From positions 2,046,001-2,110,000 of the forward strand of contig NZ_CP012831.1 in the NCBI RefSeq assembly GCF_001307275.1: a stretch of 64,000 bases of DNA, read 5' to 3'. Both the position numbers and the translations under genes were made by a program. Below, piece by piece: positions 24,022-33,466 of the stretch (within the stretch, counting starts at the first letter, position 1; each line of letters starts with the position of its first letter). The stretch comes from Pseudomonas fluorescens (lineage in GTDB: Bacteria > Pseudomonadota > Gammaproteobacteria > Pseudomonadales > Pseudomonadaceae). A model generated the notes under the pieces. The model had not been told where the DNA came from. It searched no databases and saw only the letters and a program-made list of their open reading frames with translations.

Positions 24022-24259
24022 CATCAAACAGCTGATCATCGACGCCCTCGGCCTGGAGGATATTGGAGTCGACGACATCGGCGACCACCAGACCCTGTTC
24101 GGCGAAGGCCTGGGCCTGGACTCGGTGGATGCCCTGGAGCTAGGCCTGGCGATCCAGAAGGAGTACGGCATCAAGATCGACGCCGACGCCAAGGACACTC
24201 GTAACCATTTCAGCAATGTGGCAAGCCTTGCGGCCTTCGTCACTGCAAAACGCCCCTGA
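24002..24259 (+). CDS. apeE: Acyl carrier protein 1
   Basis: 85-residue acyl carrier protein with the phosphopantetheine attachment Ser41 in GLGLDSVDALEL. It is acidic and four-helical in pattern. In the aryl polyene pathway one of the two carriers receives the aryl starter from the AMP ligase and carries the growing chain. It overlaps the preceding acyltransferase gene and is 9 bases from the second carrier gene. Confidence 0.93.
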   Translation: MSDLHRDIKQLIIDALGLEDIGVDDIGDHQTLFGEGLGLDSVDALELGLAIQKEYGIKIDADAKDTRNHFSNVASLAAFVTAKRP

Positions 24260-24268
24260 GACCGGACC

Positions 24269-24523
24269 ATGCAAACTCGTGACGACATTTTCAACACCCT
24301 GCGTGACGCCCTGGTCGAGCTCTTCGAGCTGGACCCAGAGCGCGTGACGCTGGAATCGAACCTGTACCAGGACCTGGAAATCGACAGCATCGATGCGGTT
24401 GACCTGATCGACCACATCAAGCGCCAGACCGGCAAGAAAATCGCCGCCGAGGAATTCAAGTCGGTGCGCACCGTCAATGACGTGGTCGAGGCGGTCTATC
24501 GACTGGTTCAACCGGCCGCATGA
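24269..24523 (+). CDS. apeF: Acyl carrier protein 2
   Basis: 84-residue carrier protein with Ser40 in LEIDSIDAVDL as the phosphopantetheine site. It differs clearly from the carrier at 24002, so the two probably divide the work, for instance starter loading versus extension. Its stop codon overlaps the start of the next gene in an ATGA, giving translational coupling. Confidence 0.93.
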   Translation: MQTRDDIFNTLRDALVELFELDPERVTLESNLYQDLEIDSIDAVDLIDHIKRQTGKKIAAEEFKSVRTVNDVVEAVYRLVQPAA

Positions 24524-25065
24524 CCCGGCTGATTGGCCTCGGCCTGCTGCTGGCAGGCCTGCTGTACCCCTTTGCGGTGTATTTCGGCATGGAGCATTTC
24601 GCCCCGTGGCAGTTCGGGCTGCTGCTGGGTAGCCTGTGGCTGGCCCGGGCGTTGCTAGGCAAGGGCGGCGCCGGTAGCCGCTGGATGGCGACCACGGCGA
24701 TCGTGTTTTGCGTGTTGCTCGCGCTGTTCGACAGCCCGCTCCTGCTGCGTTGGTACCCGGTGCTGATCAGCGGGTTCATGCTCGGGCTGTTTGCCCTGAG
24801 CCTGAAATACGGCCCGCCAATGATCGAACGCCTGGCCCGCCTGCGCGAACCGCAGCTGCCGGCCAAGGCGGTGGTCTATACGCGTCAGGTCACGGTGGCC
24901 TGGAGTGTGTTTTTCCTGTGTAACGGTTTGCTCGCCGCCGCCCTGACCCTCTGGGCGCCGCTGAGCTGGTGGATGTTGTACACCGGCCTGATTTCCTACG
25001 GATTGATGGGGCTGCTGTTTGCCATTGAATGGCTCATACGACAACGGGTAAGAGGCCGCCCATGA
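24520..25065 (+). CDS. Aryl polyene cluster membrane protein
   Basis: 181-residue inner-membrane protein with five or six hydrophobic segments (about 3-20, 28-45, 55-72, 78-95, 125-145, 148-168) and a basic C-terminus RQRVRGRP. It matches the small conserved membrane protein found at this place in aryl polyene clusters (ApeG position, COG4648-like). No catalytic motif is visible; a role in anchoring the enzymes or in lipid-linked transfer is inference. It overlaps both neighbours by 4 bases. Confidence 0.82.
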   Translation: MTRLIGLGLLLAGLLYPFAVYFGMEHFAPWQFGLLLGSLWLARALLGKGGAGSRWMATTAIVFCVLLALFDSPLLLRWYPVLISGFMLGLFALSLKYGPPMIERLARLREPQLPAKAVVYTRQVTVAWSVFFLCNGLLAAALTLWAPLSWWMLYTGLISYGLMGLLFAIEWLIRQRVRGRP

Positions 25066-26741
25066 ATTGGATAACACTTGAGCGGATGTTGCTCAGGGCT
25101 CAGCCGGAACGCACCGTCGCGGTCACTCCGGCGCTGGATCATTCGCAACTGCGGGACGCGGCGTTGCGCCTGGCGGCCGGCCTGCAAGCCCGGGGCGTAC
25201 GCCAGGTGGCGGTGCACCTGGAAGATGCAGCCGACCTGGCCATCACCCTGCTCGGTGCCTGGCACGCCGGCACACGCGTCCTGCTTCCCGCCGACCTGCA
25301 AGCGCAGACGCGCCAGCGCTGGGCGTCGGAGGTGGACCTGTGGCTGACCGACCAGCCCGGCGACACCCATCCCGACGACTTGCAACACGCGCCGATGGAC
25401 GCCGTCGAACTGGACCTCGATCACTGCTGGCTGAGCCTGTGTACCTCCGGCTCCAGCGGCGAGCCCAAGCGCATCGAGAAAGCCCTGCGGCAGTTGAGTA
25501 ACGAAGTCCAGGCCCTGGAACAGCTGTGGGGCGCCGACCTGGGCCCGGCCTGCATGATCGGCAGCGTTGCCACCCAACATATCTACGGGCTGCTGTTCCG
25601 AGTGCTGTGGCCGCTGTGCGCCGGGCGTCCGTTCGGGCGCAGGCAATTGGCGTTCCCCGAAGACCTGCAACGCGCCAGCCGCGAGCAGCCGGTGTTCGCC
25701 TGGGTCGCCAGCCCGGCGTTGCTCAAGCGCATGGGCGATAACCTCGATTGGCCGGCCCTGAGCAGCGTGCGCCGGGTGTTCTCCTCCGGCGGCGCCTTGC
25801 CGGCCGAGGCCGCGCAAAGCTTGCAGCGACGGCTGGGGCAATGGCCGACGGAAATTTTCGGCAGCTCGGAAACCGGCGGTATCGCCTGGCGCCAGGGTGA
25901 CCCATGGTGGCAGCCCTTTGCCGACGTCGAGCTGCGCCAGGACAGCGACGGCGCCTTGCTGATCGCTTCGCCCTATCTGCCCGCCGGGCATGTGGAACAC
26001 ACCGCCGACGCGGCGCGAATCGCCGAAGATGGGCGCTTCGAGCTGCTCGGGCGACTGGACCGTATCGTCAAGCTCGAAGAGAAGCGCATCTCCCTGCCCA
26101 TGCTCGAACAGGCGCTGGTGGCCCACGACTGGGTCAGCGAAGCGCGGCTGGGCGTGGTGCAGGAGAACCGCGCCTCCCTCGGCGCGCTGCTGGTGCTGAG
26201 CGACGCTGGCCTGCGGGCCTTGCGCAACCAGGGTCGGCGGGCCGTGACCGAGGGCCTGCGCCGGCACCTGAGCGAACATTGCGAAACCCTCGCCCTGCCA
26301 CGGCGCTGGCGCTGGCTACGGCAGTTGCCGCTCAACGCCCAGGGCAAGCTGCCCCAGGCCGAGGTCGAGGCGCTGCTGATGGCGCCACGCCCCAAAGCCC
26401 CCGAGGTGTTGGAGCAGGTTGAAACCGACGGCGAGTGGAGCCTGCGCCTGGTCGTGCCGCCTGACCTCGCGTACTTCAGCGGCCACTTCCCCACCGCGCC
26501 GGTACTGCCCGGCGTGGTGCAGGTCGACTGGGCCTTGAGCCTGGGCCGCCAACTGCTGGACCTGCCGCCGCGGTTCGTCGGCATGGAGGTGCTGAAATTC
26601 CAGCAACTGGTTCGCCCCGGTGACGACATCCAACTGCACCTGCGCTTCGACCGCGAGCGCGGCAAGCTGTACTTTGCCTACCGCAATGCCACGGCCGCCT
26701 GTTCCAGTGGGCGGATTGTGTTGGGGATGACGAATGATTAA
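25062..26741 (+). CDS. apeH: Aryl-AMP ligase fused to a hotdog dehydratase
   Basis: A 559-residue two-domain protein; ATG 25062 overlaps the preceding stop. Residues 1 to about 450 are an ANL-family adenylating domain: TSGSSGEPK is the P-loop, then [11 protein letters not shown], and [15 protein letters not shown] is the hinge, with the catalytic Lys region near [10 protein letters not shown]. It should activate an aromatic acid such as 4-hydroxybenzoate and load it on a carrier. Residues from about 460 form a FabA/FabZ-like hotdog domain with [20 protein letters not shown], where the His is the expected catalytic residue. That domain corresponds to the separate ApeI dehydratase of other clusters, so this is an ApeH-ApeI fusion. 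Confidence 0.9.
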   Translation: MNWITLERMLLRAQPERTVAVTPALDHSQLRDAALRLAAGLQARGVRQVAVHLEDAADLAITLLGAWHAGTRVLLPADLQAQTRQRWASEVDLWLTDQPGDTHPDDLQHAPMDAVELDLDHCWLSLCTSGSSGEPKRIEKALRQLSNEVQALEQLWGADLGPACMIGSVATQHIYGLLFRVLWPLCAGRPFGRRQLAFPEDLQRASREQPVFAWVASPALLKRMGDNLDWPALSSVRRVFSSGGALPAEAAQSLQRRLGQWPTEIFGSSETGGIAWRQGDPWWQPFADVELRQDSDGALLIASPYLPAGHVEHTADAARIAEDGRFELLGRLDRIVKLEEKRISLPMLEQALVAHDWVSEARLGVVQENRASLGALLVLSDAGLRALRNQGRRAVTEGLRRHLSEHCETLALPRRWRWLRQLPLNAQGKLPQAEVEALLMAPRPKAPEVLEQVETDGEWSLRLVVPPDLAYFSGHFPTAPVLPGVVQVDWALSLGRQLLDLPPRFVGMEVLKFQQLVRPGDDIQLHLRFDRERGKLYFAYRNATAACSSGRIVLGMTND

Positions 26742-26756
26742 TGCTCACACTGCCCT

Positions 26757-26874
26757 CCTGTGGCGAGGGGATTTATCCCCGCTCGAGTGCGAAGCGCTCG
26801 CCATCAGTCTGTGTCGTTACACAGAATTTGGGGTCGCTGCGCAACCCAGCGGGGATAAATCCCCTCGCCACAGG
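26757..26874. repeat. REPIN inside the aryl polyene operon
   Basis: CCTGTGGCGAGGGGATTTATCCCC at the left is mirrored by GGGGATAAATCCCCTCGCCACAGG at the right, with further pairing near the centre (GAAGCGCTCGCC). It lies in the only large gap of the operon, between the ligase stop and the glycosyltransferase ATG, and belongs to a third REP family not seen elsewhere in the window. Confidence 0.88.
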
Positions 26875-26911
26875 GAGGCGGTGCACAGTGGCTCGTTGGA
26901 AGGCGGAAAAT

Positions 26912-27646
26912 ATGCATAACCCCTGCGCCGTCATCCCGGTCTACAACCACGAAACCGCCATCCCGGCGGTGGTCCAGGCGTTGCTTGCCAACGGCCTGCC
27001 CTGCGTGCTGGTGGATGACGCCAGCAACCCGGCATGTGCCGCCGTACTGGAACGGCTGGCCGAGGGCGAGCAGGTGCATCTGGTCAGGCTGGCCGTCAAC
27101 CAGGGCAAGGGCGGCGCAGTGATGACCGGCTTGCGCGAAGCGTCGCGCCTGGGTTTCAGCCACGCCTTGCAGGTGGACGCCGACGGGCAGCACGACCTGG
27201 GCGACGTGAAGACTTTCATCGAGCAATCCCGCGCCCACCCGGACGCAGTGATCTGCGGCTATCCGCACTACGACGCCAGCGTGCCGAAAGGTCGCCTGTA
27301 CGCGCGCTACCTGACCCACGTCATGGTCTGGATCAACAGCCTGTCCCTGCAAATCCGCGACTCGATGTGCGGCTTTCGGGTCTACCCCTTGGCACCGACC
27401 CTGGCGCTGATCGACTCGGCCAATATCGGCAAGCGCATGGATTTCGACTCGGACATCCTGGTGCGCCTGGCCTGGCGCAATCAGCCGATGCACTGGCTGC
27501 ACACCCGGGTCCATTACCCTCAGGACGGCGTTTCGCATTTTCGCCTGTTCCACGACAACGTGCTGATTTCCAGCATGCACACCCGGCTGTTCTTCGGCAT
27601 GCTGGTGCGCGCGCCCCTGATCCTCTGGCGACGGTGGCGGACATGA
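26912..27646 (+). CDS. GT2 family glycosyltransferase
   Basis: 244-residue GT-A fold transferase. The N-terminus AVIPVYNHE, the VDDAS strand and the QVDADGQHDL motif (DxD-type metal/nucleotide binding) are those of dolichyl-phosphate-mannose-synthase-like GT2 enzymes. There is no large membrane region. ATG 26912 is preceded by GGAAGGCGG; the same frame is open further upstream through the REPIN, but that part is not coding. The stop overlaps the next gene in ATGA. In aryl polyene clusters this enzyme, with the following acyltransferase, is thought to build or modify the lipid-sugar anchor. Confidence 0.88.
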   Translation: MHNPCAVIPVYNHETAIPAVVQALLANGLPCVLVDDASNPACAAVLERLAEGEQVHLVRLAVNQGKGGAVMTGLREASRLGFSHALQVDADGQHDLGDVKTFIEQSRAHPDAVICGYPHYDASVPKGRLYARYLTHVMVWINSLSLQIRDSMCGFRVYPLAPTLALIDSANIGKRMDFDSDILVRLAWRNQPMHWLHTRVHYPQDGVSHFRLFHDNVLISSMHTRLFFGMLVRAPLILWRRWRT

Positions 27647-28587
27647 GCCTTCAGGCAGACAAGCAACATTGGGCCGACCGCCAGGAGCGCGGCAGTTTCT
27701 GGCTGATGAAACTCACCGCGCTCGCCGCCAAGGTGCTCGGCCGACGCTTGCTGACCCCGGTGCTGTACGGCATCGTCCTGTACTTTTTCATTTTCGGCCG
27801 CAGCGCGCGCCAGGCGGCCTGGCAATACCAGCAACGCCTGGCCGACTGGAGCGCACGCGCCGAACTGCGCCCGACCCGCTGGCGGGTGTTCGGGCAGTTC
27901 ATGGCGTTCGCCGATTCCTTGCTCGACAAGCTCGACGTCTGGAACGGCAAGCTGAGCATCGACCAGATCGAAATCGTCGACCCGGCGCTACTGCGCAATC
28001 ACCTGCGCGATGCCCGCGGGCAAATGCTGGTGGGCGCGCACCTGGGCAACCTGGAGATGTGCCGGGCCCTGGCCGAGCTGGGCGAGAAAGTGACCATGAA
28101 CGTGCTGGTGCACACCAAGCACGCCGAGCAGTTCAACCGTTTGCTGGGCGAGGCCGGTGCCACGCACTTGCGGCTGATCCAGGTCAGTGAGCTGAACCCG
28201 GTGATCATGTTGCAACTGAGCGAGCGCCTGGAGCGCGGCGAGTGGCTGGCGATTGCCGGCGACCGCGTGCCACTGCATGGCGGACGCAGCGTGACCGTGG
28301 ACTTCATGGGCCACCCAGCGGCATTCCCCCAGGGGCCCTGGCTGCTGGCCGGCCTGCTGAAATGCCCGGTCAACCTGCTGATGTGCCTCAAGCACGAGGG
28401 GCGCTATCGCGTCACGCTCGAACCCTTCGCCGATGCCGTGGTGTGGAAACGCAACGAGCGCGAACAAGTGATCGCCCATTGGGCCGGCCACTATGCCGAG
28501 CGCCTGGCGCAGTACTGCCTCCAGGGCCCCCAACAGTGGTTCAACTTTTACCCTTTCTGGAAGACCGATGACGATGCCCACTCTTGA
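27643..28587 (+). CDS. LpxL/HtrB-type acyltransferase
   Basis: 314-residue enzyme of the lipid A biosynthesis acyltransferase family: an N-terminal membrane-associated part (LTPVLYGIVLYFFIF at about 38-52), then GAHLGNLEMCRAL, where GxHxGN is close to the family's His-x-Gly-Asn motif, and GDRVPLHGGRSVTVDF further on. In other clusters the glycosyltransferase and this domain can be one fused protein (ApeJ position); here they are separate, coupled by ATGA. It probably transfers an acyl group to the polyene anchor. Overlaps the ammonia lyase gene by 20 bases. Confidence 0.87.
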   Translation: MSLQADKQHWADRQERGSFWLMKLTALAAKVLGRRLLTPVLYGIVLYFFIFGRSARQAAWQYQQRLADWSARAELRPTRWRVFGQFMAFADSLLDKLDVWNGKLSIDQIEIVDPALLRNHLRDARGQMLVGAHLGNLEMCRALAELGEKVTMNVLVHTKHAEQFNRLLGEAGATHLRLIQVSELNPVIMLQLSERLERGEWLAIAGDRVPLHGGRSVTVDFMGHPAAFPQGPWLLAGLLKCPVNLLMCLKHEGRYRVTLEPFADAVVWKRNEREQVIAHWAGHYAERLAQYCLQGPQQWFNFYPFWKTDDDAHS

Positions 28588-30112
28588 GCCGGTAACCTTC
28601 GGCGAACGCCCCCTGCGCATCGAAGATGTGCTGGCCCTGGCCAACCGTCAGGCCCCGACGCAGTTGCAGGATGACCCGGCGTTCCGCCAGCGCATCGCCA
28701 AGGGTGCGCAATTCCTCGACTCCTTGCTGGACAAGGAAGGCGTGATCTACGGCGTGACCACCGGCTACGGTGACTCTTGCGTGGTCGCGGTACCACTGCA
28801 CCACGTCGAGGCCCTGCCGCGTCACCTGTACACGTTCCACGGCTGTGGCCTGGGCAAACTGCTGGACGCCCAGGCCACCCGCGCGGTGCTGGCGGCGCGC
28901 TTGCAGTCGCTGTGCCACGGCGTATCCGGGGTGCGGGTGGAACTGCTGGAGCGGCTCCAGGCCTTTCTCGAACACGACATCCTGCCGCTGATTCCGGAAG
29001 AAGGCTCAGTGGGCGCCAGCGGCGACCTGACGCCGCTGTCCTACGTCGCCGCCACGCTGTCCGGTGAACGGGAAGTGATGTTCCGTGGCGAGCGGCGCCT
29101 GGCCGCCGATGTGCACCGTGAGTTGGGCTGGACCCCACTGGTGCTGCGGCCCAAGGAAGCCCTGGCGCTGATGAACGGTACCGCTGTGATGACCGGCCTG
29201 GCCTGCCTGGCCTTCGCCCGGGCCGACTACCTGCTGCAACTGGCGACCCGTATCACCGCGTTGAACGTCGTCGCCCTGCAAGGCAACCCGGAACATTTCG
29301 ACGAGCGCCTGTTCGCCGCCAAGCCACACCCAGGGCAGATGCAAGTCGCCGCGTGGCTGCGCAAGGACCTGGCGATCGATGCGCCGACAGCGCCGCTGCA
29401 TCGCCTGCAGGATCGCTATTCCCTACGCTGCGCGCCCCATGTACTCGGCGTGCTGGCCGACAGCCTGGGCTGGCTGCGTTCGTTCATCGAGACCGAACTC
29501 AACAGCGCCAACGACAATCCGATCATCGACGCCGAAGCCGAGCGCGTGCTCCACGGCGGGCATTTCTACGGCGGGCATATCGCCTTCGCCATGGACAGCC
29601 TGAAGAACCTGGTGGCCAACGTCGCCGACCTGCTCGACCGGCAACTTGCCTTGCTGGTGGACGAGCGCTACAACCACGGCCTGCCGAGCAACCTGTCCGG
29701 CGCCAGCGCCGAGCGGGCGATGCTCAACCACGGGTTCAAGGCCGTGCAGATCGGCACCAGCGCCTGGACCGCCGAGGCGTTGAAAAACACCATGCCGGCC
29801 AGCGTGTTCTCGCGTTCCACCGAATGTCACAACCAGGACAAGGTGAGCATGGGCACCATCGCCGCCCGGGACGCGATCCGCGTGCTGGAACTGACCGAAC
29901 AGGTCGCCGCCGCCACGTTGCTGGCGGCCAACCAGGGCGTATGGCTGCGCAGTCGTGCCGAAGACGCGCGGCCGCTGCCGCCGGCCCTGGCCGCCATGCA
30001 CCAGCAATTGGCCGAGGATTTCGCCCCGGTCATCGAAGACCGCGCCCTGGAAGGCGAATTGCGCCTGTGCCTGCAACGCATTGCCGAACAACATTGGAGG
30101 CTGCATGCGTAG
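28568..30112 (+). CDS. HAL/PAL/TAL-type aromatic amino acid ammonia lyase
   Basis: 514-residue MIO-dependent lyase. The autocatalytic cofactor triad Ala150-Ser151-Gly152 lies in GSVGASGDLTPLS, and the catalytic Tyr region is YGVTTGYGD at about 61-69. It eliminates ammonia from His, Phe or Tyr; the selectivity region reads YTFHGCGLG, which does not settle the substrate. In the cluster (ApeK position) it may provide a cinnamate-type acid as an aryl starter or precursor. ATG 28568 has GGAAG upstream, with a second ATG two codons later. Overlaps both neighbours. Confidence 0.9.
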   Translation: MTMPTLEPVTFGERPLRIEDVLALANRQAPTQLQDDPAFRQRIAKGAQFLDSLLDKEGVIYGVTTGYGDSCVVAVPLHHVEALPRHLYTFHGCGLGKLLDAQATRAVLAARLQSLCHGVSGVRVELLERLQAFLEHDILPLIPEEGSVGASGDLTPLSYVAATLSGEREVMFRGERRLAADVHRELGWTPLVLRPKEALALMNGTAVMTGLACLAFARADYLLQLATRITALNVVALQGNPEHFDERLFAAKPHPGQMQVAAWLRKDLAIDAPTAPLHRLQDRYSLRCAPHVLGVLADSLGWLRSFIETELNSANDNPIIDAEAERVLHGGHFYGGHIAFAMDSLKNLVANVADLLDRQLALLVDERYNHGLPSNLSGASAERAMLNHGFKAVQIGTSAWTAEALKNTMPASVFSRSTECHNQDKVSMGTIAARDAIRVLELTEQVAAATLLAANQGVWLRSRAEDARPLPPALAAMHQQLAEDFAPVIEDRALEGELRLCLQRIAEQHWRLHA

Positions 30113-30530
30113 CCAAGGCGTTCTGCACGTCGACACCCACATCGTGGTGCCGTTTTTCGACGTCGATTCGATGAACGTGGTCTGGCACGGCCACTACGTC
30201 AAATACCTGGAAGTGGCCCGCTGTGCGCTGCTCGACCTGATCGGCCACAACTACAACGACATGCTCGAATCCGGCCATGCCTGGCCGGTCATCGACCTGC
30301 AACTGCGCTACGTGCGCAGCGCCGTGTTCGGCCAGGCCCTGACCGTGCGTGCCAGCCTGGTTGAGTGGGAAAACCGGCTGAAGATCAATTACCTGATCAG
30401 CGACGCAGCCACCGGCGAGCGCCTGACCCGCGCCAGTTCGGTACAAGTGGCCGTGGACATCGCCAGCCGCGAAATGCTGCTGGCCTCGCCCCGGGTCTTT
30501 GTCGAAGCCGTCGAAAGGAAACTGCCATGA
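30105..30530 (+). CDS. 4HBT-type acyl-CoA/ACP thioesterase
   Basis: 141-residue hotdog thioesterase with the family motif at the N-terminus: PFFDVDSMNVVWHGHYVKYLE, where the Asp of DVD and the WHGHY stretch fit 4-hydroxybenzoyl-CoA thioesterase-like enzymes. GGAGG lies 4 bases before the ATG. It overlaps the ammonia lyase by 8 bases and the LolA-like gene by 4. It may release an aryl acid or finished polyene from its carrier, or edit misprimed carriers. Confidence 0.9.
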   Translation: MRSQGVLHVDTHIVVPFFDVDSMNVVWHGHYVKYLEVARCALLDLIGHNYNDMLESGHAWPVIDLQLRYVRSAVFGQALTVRASLVEWENRLKINYLISDAATGERLTRASSVQVAVDIASREMLLASPRVFVEAVERKLP

Positions 30531-31120
30531 AACGTTTGTCGATCTGGTTGCTGCTGTGTTGCCTGGCGCCGTTGGCCCAGGCCTTCGACCTGCAGCAGTT
30601 GAGCGACCAACTGGCCCGCCCGGAGGTGATCCACGGCCAGTTCATCCAGGAAAAACACCTGCGTGCGCTGCCCCAGCCGCTCACCAGCAAGGGCCGCTTC
30701 GTGCTGGCGAAAAACCACGGCCTGCTGTGGCTGCTGCAAACCCCACTGCAACAGGACTACCGCATCACCGCCCATGGAATTGCCCGACGGGACGGCAATG
30801 CCTGGCAGATGCTGCCGAACAAGAGCGCCGGCGCCGAGCAGAACCGCCTGTTCCTGGCGGTATTGCAGGGCGACAGCAGTGGCTTGCAACGGGATTTCGA
30901 ACTGAGCCTGTCGGGCGAGCCACAGCAGTGGAAACTCACCCTGACCCCGCGTTCGGTGCTGCTCAAGCAGGTCTTCAACCAGATCAACATCGACGGCGGC
31001 GAACTGGTCCAGCGCATCGAACTGCTGGAAACCCAGGGCGACAGCACCGTGCTGCGCATGCAGGACGCCACCAGCGCGCAACCTTTGAGCGAAGCGGAGC
31101 AACATGACTTTGCCGAGTGA
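30527..31120 (+). CDS. LolA-like outer membrane lipoprotein carrier
   Basis: 197-residue exported protein with a signal peptide (about 1-19, CLAPLAQA) and the half-barrel LolA-like pattern (GQFIQEKHLRAL, LTSKGRFVLAK, LLWLLQTPLQQDY). LolA-like proteins of aryl polyene clusters are thought to carry the hydrophobic product through the periplasm to the outer membrane. It overlaps the thioesterase by ATGA and the exporter gene by 17 bases. Confidence 0.88.
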   Translation: MKRLSIWLLLCCLAPLAQAFDLQQLSDQLARPEVIHGQFIQEKHLRALPQPLTSKGRFVLAKNHGLLWLLQTPLQQDYRITAHGIARRDGNAWQMLPNKSAGAEQNRLFLAVLQGDSSGLQRDFELSLSGEPQQWKLTLTPRSVLLKQVFNQINIDGGELVQRIELLETQGDSTVLRMQDATSAQPLSEAEQHDFAE

Positions 31121-33443
31121 ACGGATGCTGCCCCGGCTGTTCCTGATCCTGCTGCTGGCCGTGCTCGCGCTCGCCGGCTGGCAGTGGCGCAACGGCGCGC
31201 CGCTGTCGGCCAATCTCATGGAACTGGTGCCGGGCACGTCGCCCGATGCCCTGGAACTGATCGCCGAACAGCGCATGCAGGAACCGTTGAATCGCGAGGT
31301 GCTGGTGCTGGTCGGTCATGCCGATCGCCAGCAAGCCATCGCCCTGGCGCAAACCCTGGGCGAGCAATGGCAGGCCAGCGGCCTGTTCGACAAGGTGCAG
31401 TGGACGTTGCAGGCCGACTTGCCGGCGCTGCGTACGCAACTGCTCAACGGGCGCTTGGCGATGCTCTCGGCGGCGGACCGGCAGCAACTGATCGAACAGC
31501 CCCAGGCGTTCATCCAGCAACGAGTACAGGCCCTGTTCGACCCGTTCAGCGGCTTCAGCCTGGTGCCGAACCAGGACGATTGGCTGGGCCTGACCGGGCG
31601 TATCCAGAACAGCCAGCCCCAACGCGGAGCGATCAAATTCGACATCGGCAGCGGGGCCTTGGTCGCCGATGCCGACGGTAAAAGCTGGGTGATGTTGCGG
31701 GCCCGCGCCCAGGGCACCGCCTTCGACATGAACCTGCCGCTGCAAGTGGCCGAGCTGCTGCAACGCAGCCGCGACCAGGCGGGCCAGGCCCAAGGGCAAC
31801 TGCTGGCGGCCAGCGGCCTGCTGTACGCCGCCAGCGGCCAGCAACAGGCGTCACGGGAAATCACCTGGGTCGGCGGTGGCGCGACGGTCGGCATTTTGCT
31901 GCTGCTGTTGCTGGCCTTCCGACGCTTGCGCGTGTGGCTGGCGTTCGTGCCGGTGCTGGTGGGCATGCTGTTCGGTGCCGTAGCGTGCGTGGCCTTGTTC
32001 GGACGCATGCATGTGATGACCCTGGTATTGGGTTCCAGCCTGATCGGCGTCGCGGTGGATTACCCCCTGCACTACCTGTCCAAGAGCTGGAGCCTCAAGC
32101 CATGGCGCAGCTGGCCGGCCTTGCGCCTGACCCTGCCGGGGCTGAGCCTGAGCCTGGCGACCACCTGCATCGGCTACCTGGCCCTGGCCTGGACGCCGTT
32201 CCCGGCCCTGACCCAGATCGCGATATTTTCCGCCGCCGGGCTGGTGGGTGCCTACTTGACCGCGGTGTGCCTGTTGCCGGCGCTGCTCAACGGCGCGGAT
32301 TTGCGTCCGGCCCAATGGCCGCTGCGGCTATGCGAATGCCTGCTCCAGATCCGCCAGGCGTTGTTGGCACGGGTGCCGACGCCCGTGCTGCTGGTGTTGC
32401 TGCTGAGTTTCTGCGCGGGCGGCCTCTGGCACCTGACCACGAAAAACGACATCCGCCAGTGGATCGGCACGCCTCAGCACCTCACCGACGAAGCCCGCGA
32501 GATCGCGCGCATCACCGGTTTCCAGCCCACCAGCCAGTTCTTCCTGATCCGCGCCGACAATCAGTCTCAACTGCTGGAGCGCCAGACCGCCCTCAACGAG
32601 CGGCTGGATCAGTTGATCGCCCTGGAAAAACTCCAGGGCTACCTATCGCTGAACCAACTGGTGAGCCCGCCCGCCGACCAGCAGAAGGTGCGTGAGGCCC
32701 TGGCCCGCTTGCCGGCTGTCTGGCAGCCGTTGCTGGACCTGGGCGTGCCGGTCGCCGCGCTGCAAGCGGAACTGGCGCAATTGCAGGCCTTGCCGGTAAC
32801 CGACATCGATGCCGCGCTGGCCGGGCCCCTGGCCGAGCCGTACCGCACGCTCTGGCTCGGCCCCACCGCGCAAGGCGTGGCCGCCATGATCAGCCTGCAA
32901 GGCTTGAACGATGCCGCGCTGCTGCGGGTGCAAGCCGTGGACCTGCCGGGGGTACAACTGGTGGATCGCCTGGGCGACCTGAACCGGGTCTTCGCCGCCA
33001 CGCAGGTCAGCGCCGCCGAGTTGAAACTGGCCTCCTGCGTGCTGATCGTGCTGGTGCTGATCTGGCCGTTCGGGGTCGGTGCGGCCTTGCGCATCGTCGC
33101 CCTGCCATTGCTGGCCGCGCTGTGCAGCCTGGCGAGCCTCGGCTGGCTGGGGCAGCCACTGACCCTGTTCAGCCTGTTCGGCCTGCTGCTGGTGACGGCC
33201 ATCGGCGTCGATTACGCGATCCTGATGCGCGAGCAGATTGGTGGCGCGGCGGTGAGCCTGCTGGGCACTTTCCTGGCAGCGATCACTACTTGGCTGTCGT
33301 TCGGCCTGCTGGCGCTTTCCAGCACACCGGCAGTGAGTAATTTCGGCCTGGCGGTGAGCCTGGGGCTGGCTTTCAGTTTCATGCTGGCGCCGTGGGCCGG
33401 GCATCACGAACACCCCGCATCCGCTCAAGAAGACCAACGATGA
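31104..33443 (+). CDS. MMPL/RND-type exporter
   Basis: 779-residue inner-membrane protein with one N-terminal helix, a large periplasmic loop, a block of about five helices (about 250-400), a second loop, and a last block of five helices (about 645-770). VDYPLHYLSKS and GVDYAILMREQIGG are the Asp-Tyr motifs of proton-driven MMPL proteins. It would flip or export the aryl polyene lipid across the inner membrane and pass it to the LolA-like protein encoded just before it. The start overlaps that gene by 17 bases; a second ATG seven codons on is also possible. Confidence 0.9.
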   Translation: MTLPSERMLPRLFLILLLAVLALAGWQWRNGAPLSANLMELVPGTSPDALELIAEQRMQEPLNREVLVLVGHADRQQAIALAQTLGEQWQASGLFDKVQWTLQADLPALRTQLLNGRLAMLSAADRQQLIEQPQAFIQQRVQALFDPFSGFSLVPNQDDWLGLTGRIQNSQPQRGAIKFDIGSGALVADADGKSWVMLRARAQGTAFDMNLPLQVAELLQRSRDQAGQAQGQLLAASGLLYAASGQQQASREITWVGGGATVGILLLLLLAFRRLRVWLAFVPVLVGMLFGAVACVALFGRMHVMTLVLGSSLIGVAVDYPLHYLSKSWSLKPWRSWPALRLTLPGLSLSLATTCIGYLALAWTPFPALTQIAIFSAAGLVGAYLTAVCLLPALLNGADLRPAQWPLRLCECLLQIRQALLARVPTPVLLVLLLSFCAGGLWHLTTKNDIRQWIGTPQHLTDEAREIARITGFQPTSQFFLIRADNQSQLLERQTALNERLDQLIALEKLQGYLSLNQLVSPPADQQKVREALARLPAVWQPLLDLGVPVAALQAELAQLQALPVTDIDAALAGPLAEPYRTLWLGPTAQGVAAMISLQGLNDAALLRVQAVDLPGVQLVDRLGDLNRVFAATQVSAAELKLASCVLIVLVLIWPFGVGAALRIVALPLLAALCSLASLGWLGQPLTLFSLFGLLLVTAIGVDYAILMREQIGGAAVSLLGTFLAAITTWLSFGLLALSSTPAVSNFGLAVSLGLAFSFMLAPWAGHHEHPASAQEDQR

Positions 33444-33466
33444 TTACGGATATTCAAGGAATCCCA

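Noticed and set aside
26741..26911. N-terminal extension of the glycosyltransferase through the REPIN
   Set aside because: It would translate the palindromic repeat; GGAAGGCGG and the family N-terminus support ATG 26912.
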